Positions 21,555 through 33,200 of a stretch of 64,000 nucleotides of DNA are shown piece after piece. Positions within the stretch are counted from its first letter, which is position 1. The number at the start of each line of letters is the position of its first letter. Source of the DNA: Streptacidiphilus sp. 4-A2 (GTDB taxonomy: Bacteria; Actinomycetota; Actinomycetes; Streptomycetales; Streptomycetaceae); NCBI GenBank assembly GCA_014284505.1, contig JAAFYY010000001.1:2108001-2172000 (forward strand), in the 5' to 3' direction. The translations under genes and the position numbers were made by a program. The notes beneath the pieces were generated by a model that was not told the DNA's origin, made no database searches, and saw only the letters and a program-made list of their open reading frames with translations.

Positions 21555-24500
21555 GTGATCCCGGTTTCGTTTGCACAGCAACGCCTCTGGCTGGTCGACC
21601 AGATCGAGGGCCCCAGCCCGCTCTACAACCTCCCTGTCGCCCTTCGGCTGCACGGCTCGCTGGACCTGCCCGCCCTGCGCACTGCTCTGGCGGACGTCAT
21701 GGGCCGGCACGAAGCCCTGCGCACGGTCTTCCCCGAGCTGGCAGGCGTGCCGGTGCAGCAGGTGCTCCCGGTGGCGGAGGCGCCGCTGCGCTTCGAGGTG
21801 GTCGACTGCGGTCCGGAGGAGTACCCGGCGCTGCGACGCGGCGCGGCCGGCCCGTTCGATCTGCGCCGCGACCCGCCGATGCGGGCGACCGTGTTCCGGC
21901 TGGGCCCGGACGAGGCCGTGCTGCTGGTGGTGCTGCACCACATCGCGGGCGACGGCTGGTCGCTGCACCGCTGCTGCGGGACCTGGGGAGCGCCTACACG
22001 GCGCGCACGCGGGCGGAGCCCCGACTGGGAGCCGCTGCCCGTCCAGTACGCCGACTATGCGCTCTGGCAGCGCCGGCTGCTCGGCGCCGAGGAGGATCCG
22101 CAGAGCCTTCAGCACCGTCAACTTGCCTATTGGCGCCAGCAGTTGGCCGGGCTGCCGGAGGAGCTGGAGCTGCCCGTCGACCGCCCAGGCACTCGGCGTC
22201 CGGCGACGGCGCGGAGGCCCGTGACTTCCGCCTGGACGCGGAACTGCATGCCCGGCTGCGCGGCTTCGCCCTCCAGCAGCGGGTCACCATGTTCACCGTG
22301 CTCCAGGCCGGGCTCGCGGCCTTGCTGTCCCGGCTCGGGCGGGCACCGACATCCCGCTGGGCACGGGGGTGGCCGGCCGGACCGACGAGGCGCTGAACGA
22401 CCTGGTCGGGTTCTTCGTCAACACCCTGGTGCTGCGCGCCGACACCTCCGGCGACCCCTCGTTCACGGAATGGTCGGCCGGGTCCGCAAGACCCATCTGG
22501 AGGCCCTGTCCCATCAGGACATCCCCTTCGACCGGCTGGTGAGGAGATCAATCCGGCGCGTTCGCTGGCACGGCACCCACTGTTCCAGGTGATGCTGGTG
22601 ATGCAGAACAACGACGGCGCGCAGCTGGAGCTCCCCGGTCTGGCCTGCTCGGCCGAGCCGATCGGCCTGCGGGTGGCCAAGTTCGACCTGACCATGGGCC
22701 TGCGGGAGTGCTTCGGGGCCGACGGCGAGCCGGCCGGGATCGAGGGCTCGGTCGAGTACGCGACCGCCCTGTTCGACACGGCCACCGTCGACCTGCTCAC
22801 CGAGCGGCTGGTGCGGCTGCTGGCCGCCGCGGTCGCCGATCCGCAGGCCCCATCGGGCGCCTGGACGTGCTCGGCGCGGACGAGCGGTACCAGGCGCTGT
22901 ACGGCTGGAACGACACCGCGGCCCCGGTCACCAGCGGCTCGCTGCCGCAGCTGTTCGAGCGGCAGGTGGCACTGACCCCGGACGCGGTGGCGCTGGCCTC
23001 CGACGAGGAGGAGCTCAGCTACGCCGGGCTGGACACCCGGGTGACCGCGCTGGCGCGGCATCTGGTCCGGCTCGGGGTCGGCCCGGAGACGCCGGTGGCG
23101 ATGCTGATGGACCGCTCCGTCGACCTGGTGGTGGCCACCCTGGCGATCATCAGGGCCGGCGGGTTCTATGTGCCGCTGCACACCAGCTTCCCGCCGGACC
23201 GGATGGCCTGGGTGATCGCCGACACCCGCGCCACCGTGCTCGTCACCGACCGCGGCGAAGTCGGCTTCCCGCACGACGCCCGCGTGGTCCGGGTGGCGGA
23301 CGCCGAGGCGGAGCAGGCAGGCGGCCTCGCAGCCCCGGACGGCATCACCCCGGGCGACCTCGCCCCGGCCCCCTTCCCCTCGGTCCACCCGGACCAGCTG
23401 GCCTATGTGATGTTCACCTCGGCTCCACCGGGGTGCCCAAGGGCGTGGCCGTCCGGCACCGCGACGTGGTCGACCTGACGGCCGACCGGCAGTGGCGCGG
23501 CGGGGCGCACGAGCGGGTGCTGCTGCATTCGCCGCACGCCTTCGACGCCTCCACCTATGAGCTGTGGGTGCCGCTGCTGTCCGGCGGGACGGTCGTGGTG
23601 GCCGCCCCGGCGGGCTGGACGACTGGACGCTGACCGACGCGATCGAGCGGCACCAGGTCACCGCCCTGTTCATCACCAAGGCGCTGTTCGACCTCTTCGC
23701 GGAGGAGAACCCGGAGGTCTTCCTGGGCCTGCGGCAGGTGTGCACCGGCGGTGAGGCCGCCTCCGCGGCGATGATGCGCCGGGTGCTCGACGCGGTCCCC
23801 GGCCTCAGGCTGGCGCATGTCTACGGCCCGACCGAGGCGACCACCTTCGCGACGCTCCAGGAGCTGTCCCAGGACGACCTGGCCGGGGTGCGCGTGGCGA
23901 TCGGCAGTCCGCTGGACAACATGCAGACCTATGTCCTGGACGGCAGTCTGCTCCCGGTCCCGCCCGGGGTTCCCGGGGAGCTGTACATCGCCGGCGCGGG
24001 CCTGGCCCGCGGGTACTGGAACCGGCCCGGGCTGACCGCCGAGCGGTTCGTGGCGTGCCCGTACGCCGCCGGCGGCCGGATGTACCGGACCGGCGACCTG
24101 GTGCGCCGACGCGCCGACGGCGCGCTGGAGTTCGTCGGCCGGGTCGACGCGCAGGTGAAGCTGCGCGGCTTCCGGATCGAGCTCGGCGAGATCGAGGCGG
24201 TGCTCGCCCAGCACGAGGGCGTCGGACAGGTGATCGTGCTGGCCCGGGAGGACCAGCCCGGCGACATGCGGCTGGTCGCCTACTGCACCCCGCCGCCGCG
24301 GCCCCCGACCTGGCGGCGGAGCTCGGCGTCTTCGCGACGCGGTCGCTGCCCGGTTACATGGTGCCCTCGGCCGTGGTGTCCTGGACACGCTGCCGATGAA
24401 CGCCAACGGCAAGATCGACCGCAAGGCGCTGCCGGCCCCGGTCTACGGGGGCAGCGCCCCGAGCGCCCCGAGCACTCCGCAGCAGTCCCGGCTGTGCGAA

Positions 24501-27500
24501 CTCTTCGCCGACGTACTCGGGCTGGAGTCGGTCGGGATCCACGACAACTTCTTCACCCTGGGCGGCCATTCGCTGCTGGCCACCAGGCTGATCAGCGCGG
24601 TCCGCAGCGAGCTCGGCCACGAGCTGGGGATCAGGACGCTGTTCGACCTGCCCACGGTCGCCGAGCTGGCGCGGCACATCGAGCAGGAGCGGAGCCAGGC
24701 CCGCGACGCCCTGGTCCCGGTACCGCGCGGCGAGCGGCTGCCGCTGTCGTTCGCCCAGCAGCGGCTCTGGTTCCTCAGCCGGCTGAACGGCCCGAGCAGC
24801 GCCTACAACGCGCCCCTGGTGCTGCGGCTGAACGGCCCGCTGGACCATGACGCCCTCCGGCTGGCCGTCCAGGACCTGCTCACCCGGCACGAGAGCCTGC
24901 GCACGCTGTTCCCCTCGGACGGGGGCGAGCCCGCCCAGCGGATCCTGGAGCCGGCCGCGGCCGAACCCAGCTTCGTCCGGCACCAGGTCCGGGAAACCGA
25001 GCTGGACGAGCTGGTCGCCCGGGAGTGCGGCTACGCCTTCGACCTCGCGGTCGACCTCCCGCTGCGGGTGTCGGTCCTGTCCACCGGCGCCGACCGGCAC
25101 GTCCTGGTGCTGCTGCACCACATCGTCTGCGACGGCTGGTCGATGGCCCGCTGCGCCGCGACCTGGCCACGGCCTATGCCGCCCGGCTGGCCGGGGCCGC
25201 CCCGGACTGGGCGGAGCTTCCGGTCCAGTACGCGGACTATGCCGCCTGGCAGCGGGAGCAGCTGGGCACCGAGGACGACCCTTCGAGCGTCATCGCCCAG
25301 CAGTCCCGCTACTGGCGCGCGGCGCTGTCCGGGCTCCCCGACGAGCTGGCGCTCCCCCGCGACCGCTCCCGCTCCGAGGCGGCCGGGCAGCGCGGCGAGA
25401 CCCTGGGCTTCAGCATCGGCGCGGACGTCCATGAGCGGGTGTCCGCCCTCGGCCGCCGGACCGGCACCACCGCCTTCATGGTGCTCCAGGCCGCTTGGCC
25501 GCGCTGCTCACCCGGATGGGCGCGGGCGAGGACATCCCCGTCGGCGCCCCGGTCGCCGGACGCACCGACGACTCCCTGAACGACCTGGTCGGCTTCTTCG
25601 TCAACACCCTCGTGCTGCGGACCGACACCTCGGGCAACCCCACCTTCCGGACCCTGCTCGACCGGGTGCGCGAGACCGACCTGGCCGCCTACCAGCACCA
25701 GGACCTGCCGTTCGAGCGGCTGGTGGAGCTGGTCAACCCGGCCCGCTCGACCACCCGTCACCCGCTGTTCCAGGTGATGCTGGTACTCCAGAACGCCGTC
25801 GACTCGCAGCAGCCGCTGCCCGGCCTCCAGGTCAGCGAGTTCGCGGGGCTGCGCACGGAGACCGCCAAGTTCGACCTGTCCTTCGCGCTGCGCGAGCTGC
25901 TCGGCCCGGACGGGCAGCCGGCCGGGATGGAAGGCGAACTCCAGTTCGCCACCGACCTGTTCGACCGGAGACGGCGGAACTGCTCACGGTGCGCTTCCAG
26001 CGGCTGCTCGCGGCCGTCACCGCGCAGCCCGACCTGCCGGTGACCGGCGTCGACGTGCTCACCGAGGCGGAGCAGCGGCAGCTGCTGGCCTGGAACGACA
26101 CCGGGCGGGCGGTCCCCCGGCGACCCTGACCGCCATGATCCAGGCGCAGGTGCTGCGCACCCCGCAGGCCACCGCGGCGCTCTTCGAGGGCGCCACCCTC
26201 AGCTACGCCGAACTGGACGCCGCCGCCGAGCGGCTGGCCCGGCGGCTGGTGCGGCTGGGCGCGGAGCCGGAGCGTGCCGTGGCCGTGGCGCTGCCGCGCG
26301 GCCTGAACACCGCGGTGGCCTTCCTGGCGGTGCTCAGGACCGGCGCGACCTACTTCCCGATCGACCCGGCCTACCCCGAGGAGCGGCTCGGGTACCTGCT
26401 CGCGGACGCCCGGCCGGTGCTGCTGCTGACCGAGCGCTCGGTGGCGGCGGACCTGCCGCAGTCGGCCTCCCGGCCGGTGCTGCTGCTGGACGACCCGGCG
26501 CCGCAGGAGGACCCGCGGCCGCTCCCGGCCGCCGTCCCGGCCCGCCCGGGCATCCCGCCTACCTCATCTACACCTCGGGATCCACCGGGAGGCCCAAGGG
26601 GGTCGTGGTCACCCACACCGGGGCGGCCGCGCTGCTGGGCGTGACCGTCGAGCGGTTCGAGGTCGGGCCCGGGGACCGGTTCCTCCAGTTCGCCTCGACC
26701 GGCTTCGACGCCTCCATCTGGGAGATGGCCATCTCGCTGGTGTCCGGCGCCACCCTGGTGCTGGCGCCTGCCGAGCGGCTCGCCCCCGGTGCGCCGCTGG
26801 CGGAGCTGCTCGCCGAGACCCGGGTCAGCCATGTGCACCTGCCGCCCGCCGCCCTGGCCGTGCTGCCCGAGGGCGGGCTGCCGGACCTCAGGGTGGTCAC
26901 CGTCGGCGGATCGCCGTGCTCGCCCGCGCTGGTGCGCGGCTGGTCCGCGGGCCGGCTGATGATCAACGCGTACGGTCCCACCGAGTCCACCGTGTGCGCC
27001 ACCCTCACCGGGCCGCTGTCCGGGAACACCACCCCGACCATCGGCAGCCCGGTCCGGGACACCCAGGTCCATGTCCTGGACGCCGGGCTGCGGCCGGTGC
27101 CGCCGGGGGTGACCGGCGAGCTGTACCTGGCCGGCGCGGGCCTGGCCCGCGGCTACCACAACCGCTCCTCGCTGACCGCGGAACGGTTCGTGGCGAACCC
27201 CTTCGGCGCTCCCGGCGCGCGGATGTACCGGACCGGCGACCTGGCCCGCCGGGACCGGGACGGCGGCCTGACCTTCCAGGGACGCGCCGACAGCCAGGTG
27301 AAGATCCGCGGCTTCCGGGTGGAACCCGGCGAGATCGAGGCCGCGTTGACCGCGCTGCCGCAGGTCGCGCAGGCCGCCGTGGTGGTCCGGGAGGACACGC
27401 CCGGTGACCGGCGGCTGGTCGGCTACGTCGTTCCGGCCGGGGACGCCGGGAGCGCCGGGGACGCCGGGGACGCCGGGAGCGCCGGGGACGCCGGGATCGA

Positions 27501-29154
27501 GACGGCGTTGCTGCGCTCGGCACTTGCCGCCACCCTGCCCGGCCACATGATGCCCGCGGCCTTCGTGGTGCTGGACGCGCTCCCGCTCACCATCAACGGC
27601 AAGCTCGACCTGCGCGCCCTGCCCGCGCCGGAGTACTCCCGGTCGGCCGGCCGGCAGCCGCGTTCGCCGCGCGAGCAACTGCTCTGCGAGGTGTTCGCCG
27701 AGGTCCTGGGCCTCGCCCGGGTCGGCGTCGACGACAGCTTCTTCACCCTCGGCGGGCACTCGCTGCTGGCCCCGCAGCTGGTGTGGCTGATCAACCAGCG
27801 CCTCGGCGTCTCGCTGCCGCTGAGCATCGTCTTCGACCGCGACACCGTGGCGGCGCTCGATCCCATGCTGGACGCCTTCGCGGGCGTCGAGGCGGCACCC
27901 GTCCGCGCCGACGACTTCGCGGCCGACGCCGTGCTCGACCGGGCGATCACCGCCGAGGGCCACCCGGCGCCGGCCTTCGGCGCCCAGGCGGCCGACCCCG
28001 CCGGGATCCTGCTCACCGGAGCCACCGGCTTCCTGGGCCCCTTCCTCCTGCGGGAACTGCTGGACCGCACCACCGCCGAGGTGTTCTGCCTGGTCAGGGC
28101 CTCCGGCTTGGAGGCGGCCGAGCAGCGGATCCAGCAGAGCCTGGACGGCTACGGCCTGTGGGAGGAGCGGCTGCGCGACCGGATCCGGCCGGTGCCCGGC
28201 GACTTGGCCCAGCCGCTGCTCGGCCTCACCCCGGACCGGTTCGACCGGCTCGCCAAGCAGGTCCAGGTGATCTACCACAACGGCGCCAGGGTCCACATCA
28301 TGGAGTCCTACGCCCAGATGCGGGACGCCAACGCGGCCGGCGTCCAGGAGGTGCTCCGGCTGGCGGTGCTGCACCAGCTGAAGCCGGTGCACTATGTGTC
28401 CACCCTGAGCACGGTCGTGGCCGGACCGCAGGACCCGGAGCTGCTCCCCGAGGAGTGGGAGAGCGACCCGCGGCTGCTGGGCGGCAGCGGCTACGTCCGC
28501 AGCAAGTGGGTCGCCGAGCGGCTCACCCGGCTCGCCCACGAGCGCGGGATCCCCACCGCGATCTACCGGACCGCGCGGCTCAGCGGGGACTCCCGCACCG
28601 GCGCCGTGGCCGGCAGCGACGCCTTCTGGCACTACGTCAGGGCCTGTGTCGAGATCGGGGCGCGCCCGCTCCCGGAGCACCCGGACGACGACCTCCAGGA
28701 GAACCTGATCCCGGTCGACTTCGCCGCCGCCGCCCTGGTCCGGCTGGCCCGCTCCGGGCCCGCCGACGGCCGGACGGTCAACCTCGCCGCCGCCGCCCCG
28801 GTCCGCCTGGGCGCCGTCCTGGAGCACGCCAGAACCCTCGGCTACCAGCTGGAGGACCTGCCCTACGAGCAGTGGCGGCACCGGCTGGAGGCGGCGGCCC
28901 GGGCGGAAGGGGTCCCGCAGGACAGCTCGCTGCGGGCAGTCGCCCTGATGAGCAGCGCCACCGCCGCCGTCTCCGGCCGGGGACGCCAGCCGCGCGACTT
29001 CGACCGCCGCAACCTGCTCCAGGGGCTCGACGGCTCCGGGATCGAGAGCCCCGAGGTCGGCCCCGAACTGCTGGACCGTTACTTCGCCTACTTCATCGCC
29101 TCCGGGCAGCTGCCCCGGATCCCGGTCGGCTCCGCCCCCACGGGCCGGCCGTGA
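21555..29154 (+). CDS. NRPS: C-A-PCP-C-A-PCP-reductase
   Basis: GTG 21555 after GAAGGA. Order: C (21560-22870, '[10 protein letters not shown]'), A (22910-24450), PCP ('[15 protein letters not shown]'), C (24730-26060, '[10 protein letters not shown]'), A (26130-27640), PCP ('[15 protein letters not shown]') and a thioester reductase (28000-29120). The reductase is canonical: '[15 protein letters not shown]', '[10 protein letters not shown]', and YxxxK in '[10 protein letters not shown]'. The product should leave as an aldehyde or alcohol. Pocket residues read by eye: first A D-A-Y-I-C-G-V-T-F (near valine/isoleucine codes), second D-A-W-H-T-G-A-V-C (hydrophobic, Phe/Leu-like). At least ten frameshifts lie between 21990 and 26550; the reductase half is intact. 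About 2500 residues. Confidence 0.92.
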
Positions 29155-29222
29155 GCACCTCCGTCCGCATCCGGCCGCCCCACCACCCGAGCACCCGACC
29201 CGGCAGGGAAACCCAGAACCTC

Positions 29223-30046
29223 ATGAACCCCGCGACGCCCGCCCGCACCGCCCAACGCCAGCGCTACCTGATGTGCCGCCCCACCCACTTCGAGGTGACC
29301 TACTCGATCAACCCCTGGATGGACCCGGCCAAGCCGGTCGACCGCGACCTCGCCGTCACCCAGTGGGAGCAGCTCGCGGACCTCTACCGGCAGCTGGGTC
29401 ACCAGGTGGAGGAGATCACCCCGCTCCCCGGATACCCGGACATGGTCTACGCGGCCAACGGCGCCACCGTGGCCGACGGCAGGGTGCTCGGCGCCCGCTT
29501 CCGCAACCAGGAGCGGGCCGCCGAGGGGCCGGCCTATCTGGAGTGGTTCCGCGCCAACGGGTACACCGAGACCCACGACCCGGTCCAGGTGAACGAGGGC
29601 GAGGGCGACCTGCTGGTCGCCGGGGAGCGGATCCTGGCCGGCACCGGATTCCGGAGCAGCCCCGAGAGCCACGCCGAGGCCCAGGAGTTCCTGGGCCGGC
29701 CGGTGGTCGGGCTGCACCTGGTGGACCCGTTCTTCTACCACCTCGACACCGCGCTGACCGTGCTGAGCGACGACGAGATCATGTACTACCCGGGGCCTTT
29801 TCACCGGGCAGCCGGGCGGTACTTGAGCAGCTGTACCCGGACGCGATCCAGGTCTCCCGCGCCGACGCCGAGGTCTTCGGGCTGAACGCGGTCAGCGACG
29901 GCCTGCATGTGGTCCTGCCCGAGGCCGCCACCGGGGTCGCGGCCAGGCTGCGGGAGCGCGGCTTCACTCCCATCGGCGTCGACCTCTCCGAACTCTTCAA
30001 GGGCGGCGGCAGCGTGAAGTGCTGCACCCTCCGGCTGCGCGACTGA
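29223..30046 (+). CDS. Dimethylargininase/arginine deiminase-type amidinotransferase
   Basis: ATG 29223, 68 bp after the NRPS stop. The protein has the guanidino-modifying fold: 'YLMCRPTHFEVTYSINPWM', 'DMVYAANGATV', 'EGEGDLLVAG', a His in 'FRSSPESHAEAQ' and the nucleophile Cys in 'GGGSVKCCTLRL'. Members hydrolyse arginine or methylarginine to citrulline, or transfer amidino groups. One frameshift near 29800; about 274 residues is normal. Directly behind a peptide-aldehyde NRPS, it may supply citrulline or ornithine as a building block or convert an Arg residue. A housekeeping role cannot be excluded, since related genes occur elsewhere in actinomycetes. Confidence 0.75.
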
Positions 30047-30163
30047 CAGCCCCGGTTCCCACCGTCGGGGCCATCCCGACGAGCGCCACACTCTGCTGAC
30101 CTTCACTTTCAGCTGACCTTCGCTTCTGCTCACCTCCGATTCTGATGACCAGGGAGTACCACC

Positions 30164-30969
30164 ATGTTGTTGACCCGCAATCAGCTTGAGAGCTACCGCC
30201 GGGACGGGTTCCTGCTGATGGAGTCGTTGCTGGAGCCGGCCGAGGTGGACGCGCTGCGCTCGGCCTTCGTACGGGACTGCGAGGTGCCCGGTCCGCAGCG
30301 GATCGCCGAGGACGGGGGCGCCGCGGTGCGCGCCGTCTACGCTTCGCACCAGCGCCAGCCGGAGTTCGCGGACCTGATTCGCGATCCGCGCCTGCTGCGG
30401 CCGGTGGAGCAGCTGCTCGGCGCGGACAGCTATGTCTACCAGTTCAAGATCAATGCCAAGCCGGCCTTCGGCGGCGAGAAGTGGTCCTGGCACCAGGACT
30501 TCACGGCCTGGCAGATCGCGGACAACCTGCCCGCGCCGCTCCAGGTGAACATCGGGATCTTCCTCGACGACGTCACCGAGTTCAACGGACCGGTCATCTA
30601 CCTGCCCGATCGCACCGCGCGGCGCCTGCTGAACGACCGGCGGGCCGAGCGGGCCAAGTCGGAGCAGCACCTGGACCCGGACGACATCGCGCTCACCCCG
30701 GAGCAGCTGCCAGTCATGTCGCCCGCGCGCGGCATGGTGAGCCCCAAGGGCCCCGCGGGATCGGTGGTCTTCTTCTCCTCCGAGTTGCACGGCTCGGCCC
30801 CCAACATGTCCCCGATGGCTCGGCGCTGCTCATCGCCACCTACAACGACGTCTCCAACCTGCCCAGTTGGCAGGGGAGCCGCGCCCCGACTATGTGGTGT
30901 GCGGGACACCGAGCCGCTGAGCCCGCTCGACGGCACCTTCCTGCGGCAGCGCGAGCTGGTGGGGTCTGA
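30164..30969 (+). CDS. PhyH/EctD-family Fe(II)/2-oxoglutarate dioxygenase 1
   Basis: ATG 30164 after AGGGAG. It carries the H-x-D of the facial triad in 'WSWHQDFTAWQIADNLP', a distal His in 'FFSSELHGSAPNMSP', and the family run 'YVYQFKINAKPAFGG'. The family hydroxylates small amines and amino acids such as ectoine, proline or carrier-bound residues. Frameshifts near 30820 and 30890 obscure the C-terminus ('RDTEPLSPLDG'), so the exact stop is uncertain; 30969 is the nearest stop in a used frame. It closely resembles the dioxygenase at 49.8-50.5 kb. Its place in cluster A suggests hydroxylation of a precursor amino acid or peptide residue. Confidence 0.85.
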
Positions 30970-31027
30970 CCGGTGGCCGGTGCGGCACCGGTCGGAACGA
31001 GGACAGGCAAGCAGAAGGGAAGAGGAC

Positions 31028-31945
31028 ATGAACCGGACGGATCCGCACAGCGGCAACGGCACCCGGATGATCCGGTACGGCCTCCGCGACCAGCCGGAGC
31101 GCCTCGACGAGGGGAAGCGGCCGGCCCTGGCGGCGGGACAGGTGGACCTGTGGCTGCTCCGCCAGCCGGACGCCCGGCGGGCCGGGGACGAGCTGGACCT
31201 GGCGGTCCTGGACGGCGGGGAACTGAAGCGGGCGGGGGCCTGCCGGCGTCCGGAGGACGGGCGGCTCTACGCGAGCGCGCACATCGCCCTGCGGCGGGTG
31301 CTCAGCGCCTACCTGGGGATCCAGCCCGGCAGCATCGGCTTCGTCCGCGAGCCCTGCCCCTGCTGCGAGGGGCTGCACGGCCGCCCGGCGGTCGCGGCGG
31401 CCCAGCCCGGGCTGCACTTCTCGCTGTCCCACGGGCGGGGGATGGTGCTGGTCGGCGTGGCACCCGTCCCGATCGGGGCCGACGTGGAGGCTCTGCCCGA
31501 TCCGGAGACGGTCGAGACCTGCTCGGCGGCGTTGCACCCACAGGAGCAGGCGGAGCTCCAGGCCCTGCCGCCGGCTGCCCGCAGCGCGGCGTTCGCCCGG
31601 ATCTGGACCCGCAAGGAGGCCTATCTGAAGGGCATCGGCACCGGGCTGGCCCGCGATCCGGCCGCCGACTTCCTGGGGGCCGACCTGGCGGCGCGCCCGC
31701 CCGGCTGGACGGTGCTGGACATCAGCTGCGGTCCGCGACACGCCGCCGCCGCGGCGGTGCTGGGCGGCCCGCCCACGTCCGTCTCGGTCCGGTGGCTGTC
31801 GGCGGACGTGCTGCGGGCGCGGCCCGGTGTGCCCGGACCGCGCCCGCAGGGGCCCGGGAATCACACCGCGCTGCCCACCGGCTCCGAAACACCGGCCCCG
31901 GAGCCGCTGTCGGTTCCAGAGCTGCTGTCGGCTGCGGCCTGCTGA
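31028..31945 (+). CDS. Sfp-type 4'-phosphopantetheinyl transferase
   Basis: ATG 31028 after GGAAGAGG. Both hallmark motifs are present: 'VPIGADVEAL' (the Mg-binding D-V-E) and 'IWTRKEAYLKGIGTG' (WxxKEAxxK). It transfers phosphopantetheine from CoA to the Ser of carrier domains and should activate all PCPs here. At 305 residues it is longer than many Sfp proteins because of a Pro/Gly-rich C-terminal tail. That tail overlaps the convergent MFS gene by 85 bp. It reads through without a frameshift. Confidence 0.9.
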   Translation: MNRTDPHSGNGTRMIRYGLRDQPERLDEGKRPALAAGQVDLWLLRQPDARRAGDELDLAVLDGGELKRAGACRRPEDGRLYASAHIALRRVLSAYLGIQPGSIGFVREPCPCCEGLHGRPAVAAAQPGLHFSLSHGRGMVLVGVAPVPIGADVEALPDPETVETCSAALHPQEQAELQALPPAARSAAFARIWTRKEAYLKGIGTGLARDPAADFLGADLAARPPGWTVLDISCGPRHAAAAAVLGGPPTSVSVRWLSADVLRARPGVPGPRPQGPGNHTALPTGSETPAPEPLSVPELLSAAAC

Positions 31946-33117
31946 CGCTGCTCCGGGCGGGTCAGCAGGTAGCCGGCGGCCAGGGCGAGCAGGGCGGCGG
32001 CGCCATAGGCGAGGTCGCGGTAGGGCAGGAAGGCGATCAGCGTGGATCCGCTGGCAATGCCCACCGACTGTCCCAGGGTGATCAGGAACCCGTCGGCTCC
32101 GGCGACCCGGCCCATCAGCTCACCGGGGGTGTTCAGCTGGACCGCGGTCATCGAACCGACGATCAGGAACGGCAGCCCGAGCCCGAACACCAGGGCGGCC
32201 GCCACCACCACGGCGTCGGAGGGGACCGCCATCGCCAGCGCCGAGACGCTCAGCAGCGCCATGCCCAGGGCGGTCAGCCGACCGGGCCCGAGCCGGTTGA
32301 TGGCCGGGCCGGCCAGCAGCCCGCCGAGAATGCCGGTGACTCCCATCGCGGTGACGATCACCCCGGCCCAGGTCGGCGCGTGGTGCAGGCCGACGGTGGC
32401 GACGGCCAGCCCGAGCGTCTCGAAGAGCCCCATCACGAACAGGCCGAGCACCAGGGCGGTGGTCAGCTGGCGCAGCACCGGGGTCCTGGCCAGGAAGCGG
32501 AATCCGGCGGTGGTCTCCGCGCGCCAGCTCTGCCCGGAGCGGACGGGCTTCGGGTCGTCGACCTTGATCAGGGCCCAGCAGACCAGCCCGGCCGCGAAGC
32601 TGGCGGCGTCCAGCACGGCCACCGCGCCACCGCCGTAGGCGGCCAGCAGGCCGAGCCCGATGGCGGGGGTGATCAGCCGCTGCCCCTGGGTCAGCGCCTG
32701 GGACAGTCCGTTGGCCGAGCCGAGCTGCTCCTCCGGGACCATGGTGGGCAGCAGGGCGGACATGGCCGAGTTGGTGATGTCGCTGGAGAGACCGTAGAGA
32801 AACATCACCGTGTAGATCAGCCAGACCTGCCCGGCATGGTGGACCTGGGTGAGCGAGAGCACCAGCAGGCAGGTGGCCGCGTTGGACACCAGCAGCAGCG
32901 GCTTGCGGCGGACCCGGTCGACGAGCACCCCGGTCAACGGGGAGAGCAGGGTTCCCGCGATCAGGCAGAGCATGCACAGGCCGGCTCTGGAGGTCGAACC
33001 CGTCAGCTCCTTGACCCAGACACCGGCGGCCAGCCAGAGCGCGTAGTCGCCGATGGTGCTGAGGGTGTTGCCGAGGAAGTACAGGCGCATCCGCGGTTGC
33101 GCGAGTAGGTCGCCCAT
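31861..33117 (-). CDS. MFS transporter, probable exporter of cluster A
   Basis: ATG 33117 with GAAGGA upstream; 418 residues, intact. About 12 hydrophobic segments ('LYFLGNTLSTIGDYALWLAA', 'LITPAIGLGLLAAYGG', 'ALVLGLFVMGLFETLGLAVA') with the charged MFS loop 'GVLVDRVRRKPLLLVSNA' after TM2. It resembles drug/H+ antiporters of the MFS_3 (enterobactin exporter-like) type. The C-terminal 28 codons overlap the convergent PPTase gene. It probably follows the small gene at 33.2 kb in one transcript and exports the cluster A product. Confidence 0.85.
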   Translation of the reverse strand: MGDLLAQPRMRLYFLGNTLSTIGDYALWLAAGVWVKELTGSTSRAGLCMLCLIAGTLLSPLTGVLVDRVRRKPLLLVSNAATCLLVLSLTQVHHAGQVWLIYTVMFLYGLSSDITNSAMSALLPTMVPEEQLGSANGLSQALTQGQRLITPAIGLGLLAAYGGGAVAVLDAASFAAGLVCWALIKVDDPKPVRSGQSWRAETTAGFRFLARTPVLRQLTTALVLGLFVMGLFETLGLAVATVGLHHAPTWAGVIVTAMGVTGILGGLLAGPAINRLGPGRLTALGMALLSVSALAMAVPSDAVVVAAALVFGLGLPFLIVGSMTAVQLNTPGELMGRVAGADGFLITLGQSVGIASGSTLIAFLPYRDLAYGAAALLALAAGYLLTRPEQRQQAAADSSSGTDSGSGAGVSEPVGSAV

Positions 33118-33200
33118 GGTTTGTCCTTCCAGGTCAGGGAGAGAGGGAGGGGTCGCCGAGGAGGTGGCGGGGAGGGGTCGGGACGGGTCAGGACGGCGGG

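Noticed and set aside
26371-28881. An 836-codon open frame on the minus strand inside the large NRPS
   Set aside because: It mirrors the coding frame of the NRPS, is rich in Gly/Arg/Ala as expected of a shadow frame in G+C-rich DNA, and shows no domain.
30164-31945. Apparent dioxygenase-PPTase fusion
   Set aside because: Frameshifts in the dioxygenase tail open the frame into the PPTase; the PPTase has its own ribosome site and ATG at 31028.
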